A DNA stretch of 64,000 nucleotides, from NCBI GenBank assembly GCA_037903355.1, contig JBAJFE010000026.1:3534001-3598000 (forward strand). The letters run 5' to 3'. Below the pieces are notes generated by a model. The model had not been told where the DNA came from. It worked only from the letters and a program-made list of their open reading frames with translations, and did no database searches. Shown piece by piece: positions 55,961-64,000 of this stretch (the first letter of the stretch is position 1; each line of letters starts with the position of its first letter). Source of the stretch: Trichuris trichiura (taxonomy: Eukaryota; Nematoda; Enoplea; Trichinellida; Trichuridae). The translations under genes and the position numbers were made by a program.

Positions 55961-56645
55961 CGTCTCTACGGCGCTACTTTTCCGCTGGGATTCATTTGAA
56001 GGTGCTACGTCTCAACTAAATACGTTATACTTCCCAAGCTAAATTTAAAGGAGCTGCTCCAGTGGCCATAGTCACACATCAGGCATCGCATTTGGTTGCT
56101 ACAGAATGTCCTTGCGTCAAACCATACTAGCTAGAGCATTCTATTTTCGAAAAGGCCGTCTGTGTATTAAAACCTGTATGGTCTACTTATTAAACATTCT
56201 GCATCAAAAAAAATTTCCAAGTTTTTCGCAAAAGAAAAACGTTTAATTTACTTTTTTATAAAATGTGTCATCGCATGACGTTATTGATAAGCAGGAGTCA
56301 TGGAACCTGTTAATCATGCTTACAGTACATTGAGTTTACAGCTGCTACTTTCACTCCGTTAGTCGCATCGCTCAGAGCGTTTGTAGTTGTTCTGTCGTGC
56401 GGTGACCCCTATGCTCTTACCTTACGATATTCTATATGGCGGCATACGCTCAGTGTAGCACTGGATGCCTGCACGGCCCTGCTAGCCTAAACGATATTTG
56501 ACCAGGCTGGACGAACGTTTTCCCAACGTCGTCCTTCATGGGTCTGTGCTGCTTTTCACCCATTTCCGTGTGAAAACAGCGCGATCGGATCGAAGAATGT
56601 CGCCAGTGAGCGAAATCAGTCAACGTCGGCGGCGACTGTTGAAGA

Positions 56646-56921
56646 ATGGATGATTACCTCTTCGTTGCCAATGATCACGAAGAGTTGACACTTACATTCA
56701 TTGTTCACATCCTACATAAAATAAGGGAAAAGGAGCTTGGCAAAAAATGGCAGGAACGGCACTATGGCAGACACCGGAAAAGCAGAAATGACAGCGTTGC
56801 GGACGACGTGAATGCCTTTTACTGGGCGGAACGATATGAAAAAATTTCACGTGGGCTTACGCATAGCTGGCCGCGTGATTTACCGGTCCTTAACAGAGGA
56901 ACGATCTGCCAGTACAAATAG
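56646..56921 (+). CDS. ORF-B of the 3.1-kb unit, copy 2
   Basis: 91 codons starting MDDYLFVANDHEEL, with FIVHILHKIREKELGKKW and a basic stretch, ending NRGTICQYK. Only two residues differ from copy 1 (28610-28335), and about four bases, so the frame is well conserved. No family is recognised. It may be the first part of ORF-C before a frameshift shared by both copies. Confidence 0.45.
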   Translation: MDDYLFVANDHEELTLTFIVHILHKIREKELGKKWQERHYGRHRKSRNDSVADDVNAFYWAERYEKISRGLTHSWPRDLPVLNRGTICQYK

Positions 56922-57531
56922 TTGTCCGGCAGCGGTCGAATCCTTAAAGGAGCAGTCTGTTTGCTACTTCCTAGAGGACCGCCGTCGCTCCAGCGCAAGT
57001 TTGTTGGAAAGCATAGCCATAGTAATGGAAATGCTTTGCGATAACCAGCAGCTGGACGCCTTAGAAGCGGTCCTGTTTATGGTAACCTGCGCGGAGAGAA
57101 AGATCATTTCCCGCGTAGGGAACTGCTGGCACTGTTGGAACACGATATGCATTTGTAGTCTTGCTGCTTATGGTTGTCCGCGCGGGGCACAAAATGATAT
57201 TACGAATCGAATGCTGATGATGCTGTTGGAAAAGGATATGATGCCGTCGAAAAGCAGCCGCTTCTGCTTCCAAGATGGGGACAATGATTGCCGAGACGAA
57301 GAGGCCGCGAAGCGTCTCATCGAAGCGCTACTTAGCGCCAACTTAAAAAGGCATGTTACTTTCGAAAAGGTGCCTCGACGAAAGATATGGATGATAATGT
57401 TCATTGAATCGGTTGGTAGAGGTGTGCCCGCGGTATCCAACCGTCAGCTCTACATTCCAACGGAAGGATATTTATCACAACAGTTGGTAGAAAGAAAAAA
57501 TTATCGACGATATTATGAAGCATTTGACTGA
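56812..57531 (+). CDS. ORF-C of the 3.1-kb unit, copy 2
   Basis: 239 codons overlapping ORF-B by 110 bases in another frame. It includes SCPAAVESLKEQSVCYFLED, LDALEAVLFMVTCAERK, CWHCWNTICIC, EEAAKRLIEALLSANLKRHV and QLVERKNYRRYYEAF, ending TGA at 57529-57531. In the last 160 bases five of six differences from copy 1 are at third positions. Copy 1 has a 28-base insertion here that breaks it. No family recognised. Confidence 0.5.
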   Translation: MPFTGRNDMKKFHVGLRIAGRVIYRSLTEERSASTNSCPAAVESLKEQSVCYFLEDRRRSSASLLESIAIVMEMLCDNQQLDALEAVLFMVTCAERKIISRVGNCWHCWNTICICSLAAYGCPRGAQNDITNRMLMMLLEKDMMPSKSSRFCFQDGDNDCRDEEAAKRLIEALLSANLKRHVTFEKVPRRKIWMIMFIESVGRGVPAVSNRQLYIPTEGYLSQQLVERKNYRRYYEAFD

Positions 57532-58486
57532 TAAGAGTTATTAGTTAGCGGTGGCCGGCCGTTGTATTTGATGATAAGCGGGCCACTGTCTACCGCCTTT
57601 AGCATGCGGAAATGTTTGGCCACTTGAACGATATGTCCAACCGTAGGCGGACAGATGCCGCATACTTGTTTTCTGAAGACTATTGCGCCAATGTCTGTCT
57701 CGTCTTCCCTGTTATGCCTTGGTGAATTGCCAAGGAAACGAAGATATGGTATTCCTTGAACGATGTGCTGGCATTAGCGGCGATCAGGATGCTACGCCGT
57801 TAAAGATATGTTTTGCGTGCGCGGTGCGTCACCGTAAAATAGACGATATTTTTTATGTGGCGTCCCGGTCACAATGTCAACAAGAAAAAGAATGTCGCTT
57901 TCGTTTCATCGCATTGACGGCCGCTGCTGTGCCATTATTTGATTGAGCATCCATAACTTATTCTTTATCTCACACTCTTTTATTACGACTTTTTTTGTAC
58001 GCTTGGTCGTATCTTTTTTCTTCATGTTTACGTTCCCATTTGGATTTCCAAGTAAATCTACTTGTCTAATCTGCCTGTTGCACTTGTTGAAGTACTTGAG
58101 CTGACGGTAATGAGTTATTTGCACCTTACGCCGGACGGGGTCGCTTCGTCCTGCCATATTTCGTGGTAGAATTTTATTGTCGTATGAAAAAGAGCAAGAA
58201 AAGTCTTCCATTGGTCTTCCAACCGCATTGAAAAAGTCATAGCAAAGGGTCACAACATTTAATATGAAATTAAATGGGAATTCGTTTCGTATCTCAGTTA
58301 GCATACAAGTGCCAGGTCGACGCGGGCTTGTTTGAGCAATTAAAGGAAGAAGTGCTTGGATACAGTGACGATATGCTATGGAGGTATTTCGGAACTGAAA
58401 AGCAACGCTTTTGTTGCGTACTGTTCCGACTGTCCCTATGAACAATAAAAATATTTTTTCGTACCACGGCTTTGCGTAGCCTGATT
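57513..58486 (-). pseudogene. ORF-A of the 3.1-kb unit, copy 2
   Basis: Read on the minus strand from about 58486: EKIFLLFIGTVGTVRNKSVA, IAYRHCIQALLPLIAQTSPR, ILNVVTLCYDFF, DPVRRKVQITHYRQLKYFNK, then TGA (57908-57906, unique to this copy), DILFLVDIVTGTPHKKYRLF, TAG (57794-57792) and TAA (57776-57774), both shared with copy 1, then CQHIVQGIPYLRFLGNSPRH and VCGICPPTVGHIVQVAKHF to TAA at 57515-57513. Its end overlaps the end of ORF-C by 19 bases. Not recognised. Confidence 0.5.
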
Positions 58487-59091
58487 TTACTAAACTTCTT
58501 TGCTTGGGGTTTGCTGCGGTTGCTAAGGGAACTTTTCGCTGTTTACGGAAGAGCAGCGTTTTTGTTCTCCTCAAAAAAATTGTAGAGGAGATTATAGGAA
58601 AAAGAAACGAACGTGTGAGCATTATATATTCGGGAAAGCGCAAGCAGTTCCCTCTTTTCCACAGCTAATTGCTACTAGTCACATTGGTCACTTTTCAATT
58701 GTTAAAGTGTACAAGAAAAGATTCACAATCAGGCAGTAATATAACCGCTTGAAGATATACATTTATTCTACCGATAGAAGTATGCATTACAATGTTAAAC
58801 GTAGGGTATTATGACAAGAGGAGTTCAACTTGTAACAGTTAAAGCAGTTAGTACTACTTTTATATGCAACCAAAAAAAATGACATCGATGTTGTTACGAT
58901 ACGAACGGGGAATAAACCACTTTAACAGTTATTAGAGCAACTGCCCGTTATAAGAACACACATCTTCAAAGTAAGTTAACTTTATGTTTAAAGGCGTCCT
59001 CTGTGGTATTGTCTTGTTTATGCTACCGATGGTCAAGGAGCACTTTCTTCATTGAGTAAAACTGCATGGCTTTCAGAAGTACAGTAAAACC
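58487..59091. other. No gene recognised
   Basis: AT-rich DNA between the 3.1-kb unit and the next Tigger-like element. The long minus-strand frame that enters from the left (to 58643) extends past the unit boundary by chance. Confidence 0.4.
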
Positions 59092-59953
59092 CCCCTAATC
59101 CGAACCTCCATAATCCGACCTCGTGGAAGAGAACAAAAGAACGATCGTACATATTAAAGATAATTAGGGTACCTGCGCGAAACGGGCAGTCACTTGGTGG
59201 CAACGGCTATAAGGGCAGTAAATAACCTACAAACGACCCTTTCGGTATACGTTAACATAGGCGCAGGCCTGCCACGGCTCTGCGGAACCAATATCGACGA
59301 ATAATTTGATTGCAGCGGGGCACCTCGAGACCTATGTTTCCACTAATAAACAGAATTGTGGATCAAAAACATGGTATTTTTCAGTCGTATAAAACTACAA
59401 TCTGTTCTCATATAACGCAATCACTGGCCGCTACCTCAATTTATTTTCGAATCAACGGAGCCGGCCGGCAATTAGGAATATGAAAAAACAAGTTGACGCG
59501 AACTATTCCCATGTCGCTTCGCGGTACTGCGTCGACACCATTTAAAAAACTGGTTTCTGCTGGTCAGTCGTTTTCCTTGGTCAGACGGTCTTCGCGGCCC
59601 TCGTTAGGCTATTCGCCGCTTGCAGAGACTGACATCGCGCTGTAGACGCCAGGAACATGCACCTGAAATTTCATTACCCGCTTTTCTGTGGCCTACTGTG
59701 AGCCACCTCGATAATCCGAATTTTTCTGTAATCCGAACTACCCCCTCCCCCCCGCGCCCCGACGCGTTCAGATTAGGCCAGTGTTTCTCAACATGGGCCC
59801 TGGGGCCCCTCTGGGAGGCCCTGGAGGGGGCCATGGAGGATAATGCGGCAGGACATTGCCCCAATCAACGGTGGGCTCTGACAATGCCTAGGGGCCCTGG
59901 TGGGCCCTGGGGCAAGAAAGGTTGAGAAACTATGGATTAGGCAGATTTTACTG
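59092..59953. mobile_element. Non-autonomous Tigger-like element, complete
   Basis: Ends CAGTAAAAC and ATTTTACTG are inverted, each next to a TA (59090-59091 and 59954-59955), the target of this superfamily. AATCCGAA words repeat near both ends. A 156-bp hAT element is inserted in its right end. No transposase frame. Confidence 0.9.
59779..59934. mobile_element. 156-bp hAT-type MITE with perfect 8-bp duplication
   Basis: GATTAGGC flanks it on both sides (59771-59778 and 59935-59942). Ends CAGTGTTTCTCAAC and GTTGAGAAACTATG are inverted with two mismatches. The interior is rich in GGGCCCTGG. It interrupts the Tigger-like element, so it is younger. Confidence 0.92.
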
Positions 59954-60331
59954 TATTCCTAATTACAGGCGGAGTATTCTGTGTGAATTCCGTAATTTCT
60001 ATGAACATCCTGTGTGTATATGATATACAACTACTGTATTACGCGTTGGTTGTAGAAACTATGGGGAACAGAAAACATCGTGCGAGTAAGCAGCATGTAC
60101 TGTATGCACGTTATATACAGCAGAAATACTCGCTGGCTCTATAGTTCCTACACGTATCTTCTGAGTATCACGTATACTGGATTTAAGCCTGGCAAACTGT
60201 ATACGGGAGTGCATCTATGGCAACAGGACCAGTTGGTTCTAGGCTAAATTGGCTTGGAGGCAAGTTGGTTGAAGTCAAGTTGCAGTACTGCATCCAACAG
60301 AACGAACGAAATGAACTAGCAAGGTTTAAAC

Positions 60332-61200
60332 CAGTGTTTCCCAACCTTTCTGGAGCCAGGGTCCTCTTTCGCGATCTTCATCTTGACGGGGTCCCCCGTC
60401 ATTCTCCCCAACGTAATTTTCCTGCTTCTGTTATTCGCGGGTGCGCCCACTGTGGTTACGTTGTTGTGAATTTGTACAAGTAGTTCAACACCTAAAACAG
60501 CCTGCAGAATGTAGAATTGACTTTGCTGCCTACCGTGTATGCCAACAATAAAACAGTTAAGCCGAGCCGTCATTAAAAACTTTGTTAACCTGAACACTGA
60601 ATTTCTTTTCTACACTAGAGCGAAATGGCTAGTAAGGAAGCAGGCTGCCGTATACGGCTAAAGCTCCTTAACGATATTCGAAGCCGTTTATGCCTTTAAT
60701 TCTTTAGTTGGCACTGAAAGCGTTTTTTTCGTACTGCTGGACTTAAGCCGGCTAATTGCAGATCAGGGCGCCTTCAGAATACAAGCGCCGCACTGGGTTT
60801 CCTCTTCCTCAATTTTTTGGGTTGTTAGCAATGGTAGCGCAATAAGTAAGTCAGGCTGCGATGCTGTTCTCCGGGCTGCGCGACACTGAATCTAAATTCA
60901 ATATTTCCTCAGAGCAAGACGACAGTCGCTTGATCTTATCTCAGTGTGACAACTGGGTATGGTGCAGTGCTACTAATTTATCCACGCCGGGCTCGGTAGT
61001 CGTCAGGAGTAATGTCAGGTCGCCTCGTCTCACTATCCTGAACGGCAGGATCGCTCTCGTCTTGCGGCACTGACTACCAGGGATCCCCTGAAGCCCCTTA
61101 ATCTCCCAGGGACACCTTAAATCTCCAATCCTTCTCAAGGCCCCCTTCAAGTTTCCCAGAGCCCCCAAGGGGTCCCTGGGGCGCCCGTTGGGAATCACTG
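60332..61200. mobile_element. Non-autonomous hAT element, 869 bp, intact duplication
   Basis: GTTTAAAC (60324-60331 and 61201-61208) flanks ends CAGTGTTTCCCAACC and GTTGGGAATCACTG. It aligns with 30314-31273. No transposase frame. Confidence 0.92.
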
Positions 61201-61594
61201 GTTTAAACGAACAAGCGGAAACGTACAAGAAGGGGATCAGCGGCGATAATGCCAGTTGGGGAATCGGATGAACGGTCGTAAAGCAACGGCAGCGAACCGT
61301 TGGATTATGACCAAGGGGGTTGAACCAAACTAAAAAAGTTCAATGGAAGAAAATTAACTAACAGCAGTCATTCATCCGCAGCAGGAGGAAAAGAGCAATT
61401 TACGACCAGCGTAAAAACAAGTATGCTTTAAGCCATTGTGCACATGGAATTAAATCATGGTTGGCAGCGAAATACAATCGTTTACTATCTATTGGACGCG
61501 GTGCGAAAACGTGAACGCTACAGCAGGGTGATGGCTGGTAGAGTGAAACGCCTCCCACTGACCCATGCGTAAGGTGTGATGGCATACTTTAGAG

Positions 61595-62064
61595 CTGGGG
61601 TAGGGAACCTTTTAGCTGCCGCGGGCCGTACGGAATATTCAGCCGAAAAACATAGCTTGCTTTGTTTTCATGTATGCTCATTTAAGTCACCCCTTGAATG
61701 AAGAGAGAAGGCGAGATAAGAATAATACTGCAGGTCGGTAGGCTACCAATGGTGCACGCTACCGATGCGCGCATTAGTGCCGTCTCTACTGCTTGCCTTC
61801 GAAGAATGATGACATCGGTTTGTCGACAGAGAGCCGAGAGTAAAGCAGTCTTCCGAGGAAGCCTGATGTTCCCTGCTTGTTACGCAAGATTTATGTTATT
61901 ACTAGGATTCACATACAATAATTTTATCGCATTTTCAAAAAATAAGCTGCTACAGTCACATTTCACTGAATCTCGCATCTATGTGCGCTTGCCTCAGCAG
62001 GTGGAAGGAAATGTTTCGCGGGCCGGATGGAATGGTCTCGAGGGCCGGACGTTTCCCACTCCTG
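61595..62064. mobile_element. Non-autonomous hAT element, 470 bp, intact duplication
   Basis: CTTTAGAG (61587-61594 and 62065-62072) flanks ends CTGGGGTAGGGAACC and GTTTCCCACTCCTG. Both sub-ends carry GGGCCG blocks. Interior aligns with the hAT DNA at 33240-33554 and 14790-15461, so it is a deletion derivative of the transposase-bearing family at 31.4-33.5 kb. Confidence 0.92.
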
Positions 62065-62448
62065 CTTTAGAGCCACAGGAAGTAGCGTTCGCTTCGAATA
62101 GTGCCAATATTGAGGTGGAAGGTAAAAAGGGTCTCAAATTTAAAGCACACTATTTATCGCACAATGCAGGAATAATATTTGAAGTGTGCTACTGTAGATG
62201 ACCACTTCTGTAATCTCAACTAAGAATGACGTTCTAAATAAGTAACCTAATCACATTCTAATCGAAGCAACCTTACAATCATTGTTTCATACTCCTTAGC
62301 TAGAAATGATCAATTTGTTCTTCCAAGCTGTCAGCCCGCACTGTATCTCTGTCAATTGTATTCTTAAGCAAGTGCCCAAACAAGTTTGTCACATATGTTC
62401 TCTAGCGTTAGTCATTTGATTTAGCTTTTACGGTCCAGCGGATCAGCT

Positions 62449-62690
62449 ATGCTTGCAGAGGAGAAGTTTCAGCTGATAACAAGAAACCTTGCGGTAGGGC
62501 ACTTGGCAGAATTTGCCTAAGTGGAGCAAATGTATTACCGTAGGAAGTATTGGGTGAACAAAAACTGCGCCATATCTTGGAGCATAGGAATTTGAAAGTG
62601 TATTGGGGCACCGCAATAACTGGAAAGCCGCACATTGCTTACTTTGTTCCAGTGTCGAAAATTGCTGACTTTCTTAAAGCAAGTTGTGAG
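62449..62690 (+). CDS. Tyrosyl-tRNA synthetase, cytoplasmic, first two exons
   Basis: Exon 1 (62449-62493) gives [16 protein letters not shown] 50-nt intron follows. Exon 2 (62544-62690) gives [40 protein letters not shown] and ADFLKASCE, ending at GAG|GTAAGG in phase 0. This is the N-terminus of the eukaryotic/archaeal type TyrRS, with PHIAY as the HIGH-like ATP-binding motif. The enzyme charges tRNA-Tyr in the cytosol. Both exons look intact. The next family block (beginning VT.LFADLHA) is not found convincingly before 64000, so the gene probably continues beyond the window, or this is a 5' fragment. Confidence 0.85.
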
Positions 62691-63169
62691 GTAAGGCAAA
62701 CGTCAACTTGTACTTTCCTATGGCGTTTCGTTTTTATCAGAAGTAAATTTAAGAGGTGCGAAAACTTCTTCGGGTCATCGCACTTAGGCTTGTATGCAAC
62801 GTATAGTTTTGTGAGGAAGTCTGTATGAATATAATTGTCCAACTGATAATTTTTTTGAAAAGCAAGGCTTACTCAGCGTGGAGCTTCTGTGTATTTTAGA
62901 ACGAACAAGCTGAGTTCACTGTATTAGCACAGAGCTCTGACTGCCATAGTAAAGATATTCAGAAAATGTTAAACTGCATGCGATTTTTGATATGCAGGTG
63001 ACCTCGCTCTTTGTTGGGCGCAAACATTGGAATTGATTCCTCTCTCATACTCTTTTAGGAAATCTCAGAAGCTTTAAAAAAATGGCAGTTCTTAGCTAGC
63101 GTTCAATAAAAGCAGAACCTCCCTAATCTCAGGTGTAATTCGGGTTTCTCCAAATACATGTTGGCTTCT

Positions 63170-63375
63170 GAAGGCGGCATATTTTGTAATAGGCTTGAAT
63201 GTTTTCATTTTAAGATCATTCGCGGCTTTCTTATTTTTTCATGTAGCGACTATCTGTAACTAAACGAAACAGCTGCTCTACCAACGGATGGATGATCGTT
63301 TGTTAGGAGAAGTACGGAATGCTACCAATTCTATAAGGGAATTTCGGAGCCGCTCTAGCTCCGCCGTCGGCAAAA
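63170..63375. repeat. Dispersed repeat copy with diverged hammerhead-like motif
   Basis: Contains CTACCAACGGATGGATGA and, on the minus strand, CCGACGG, stem GGAGC/GCTCC (63346-63350 with 63358-63362) and GAAA. The core bases have drifted (CTGA to CCGA) but the stem is kept with a different sequence from other copies. Confidence 0.6.
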
Positions 63376-63454
63376 GGGAGGAAAGTTTTCCTTCGTTCTG
63401 AAACGAACACACGTTTGGTTTGTGTGTAATCCACCTATTTCCTAGAATGATCCT

Positions 63455-63565
63455 TTGATGTTGAAAAAACTTTATTTATACGGTAGACGCCCGTTAGTGC
63501 TTTCAATTTTTATTGGCCGGAGCTTTCGGGTGTGTACCGTCATTCACTATTAGCAGTAACCAACA
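63455..63565. repeat. Fold-back family end fragment
   Basis: GTTGAAAAAACTTTATTTA and GGAGCTTTCGGGT match the outer arm of the 51.1-kb fold-back. The stem of the motif is reduced to CGG/CCG and the conserved CTGANGA side is lost. Confidence 0.55.
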
Positions 63566-64000
63566 GAATCTAAGAAGAGTTACGTATTCAAGGATGATGT
63601 TTTACATGTAATGGTGGTATTGCGTCTCATGATTAGGACCTTGGTGCGTCGCAGTTGGTAACTAGCTCTCGCGACGGACAATTGTTGTATGTTGAGCAGA
63701 CGTAGAAGAGTCTTCGACGAAAGCAGAGGCTTTTACCATTTCCTTTGTGAACTTTTGTAGATCAAGATGACGGTACAGTGGCATGGAGGAATGAGTCGTA
63801 AGACTGTGCCACTATATTCACCTCACATTTCGTTTCACACCCTCAAACAGTCTGCGTTCAATTATCAGTAGCAACAAGATCAAGTTTCCCTTTGATAGGA
63901 GGCCTGATAACTTTCATGAAGTCAGGCGTAGTCGCACCAACTACTACATAAAAAAAGTGGGTGACACTTCATGTTTTAGAAGCTTTTATTTTATTTTACG

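Larger units (their letters stand above)
55378..58486. repeat. 3.1-kb repeat unit, copy 2 (uninterrupted)
   Basis: Inverted relative to copy 1 (22614-22838 plus 26952-30313), about 25 kb away. It lacks the copia, the dispersed repeat and the solo LTR found in copy 1, so it preserves the empty site of each. Left to right: Penelope fragment, non-coding 55.96-56.64 kb, ORF-B and ORF-C on the plus strand, ORF-A on the minus strand. No terminal inverted repeat is evident at its ends. Confidence 0.88.
62691..64000. other. TyrRS intron or flank with repeats
   Basis: No further TyrRS exon can be supported. Two dispersed-repeat segments occur, about 63170-63375 and 63455-63560. The rest is unclassified. 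Confidence 0.45.

Noticed and set aside
62999..63040. Third exon of tyrosyl-tRNA synthetase
   Set aside because: Only VT.LF matches, then the sequence diverges and stops. Chance cannot be excluded.
1..64000. tRNA, rRNA or CRISPR features
   Set aside because: No tRNA-like T-loop with a matching stem, no rRNA sequence and no regular short-spacer array was found by reading.

Overview
This is a eukaryotic window of low-to-moderate GC. It has spliced genes with GT-AG introns from about 50 nt to several kb, and a very high load of broken transposons. Short interstitial arrays of TTAGGC, the nematode telomere hexamer, occur at about 1.1, 4.0, 41.1 and 42.0 kb, so I infer a nematode. A repeat-rich clade I worm of the whipworm type is a guess, not proven by the sequence.

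Three host genes can be read. (1) 5.5-22.3 kb, plus strand: about 18 exons encoding two doublecortin (DCX) domains followed by four PLAT domains, an RP1-like or LOXHD1-like ciliary or microtubule protein. (2) 38.0-46.1 kb, plus strand: three exons encoding a complete TRIM-NHL protein (RING, B-box, coiled coil, filamin, six NHL-like repeats). (3) 62.4-62.7 kb, plus strand: the first two exons of cytoplasmic tyrosyl-tRNA synthetase, running off towards the right edge. One possible further terminal exon lies at 54.8-55.1 kb on the minus strand.

The rest is mobile DNA. 22.6-31.3 kb is a nest: a 3.1-kb unit (second copy inverted at 55.4-58.5 kb) was split by a small repeat, which was then split by a Ty1/copia element with 143-bp LTRs and a 5-bp target duplication; a 416-bp solo LTR sits in the same unit. 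The unit carries two convergent, unrecognised reading frames whose 3' ends overlap by 19 nt, joined to a Penelope-like (PLE) fragment. 31.3-35 kb holds a decayed hAT transposase and a second decayed copia. 49.5-62.1 kb holds Tigger/pogo, PLE and hAT elements, several with intact target duplications.

The most unusual signal is a short motif found about a dozen times in dispersed fold-back repeats: CTGANGAC, a 4-6 bp stem whose two sides change together between copies, then GAAA. It resembles the catalytic core of hammerhead ribozymes. One large fold-back carrying it also contains a PLE C-terminal coding fragment, which fits the known presence of hammerhead motifs in Penelope-like elements. I could not find complete stems I and III, so activity is unproven.
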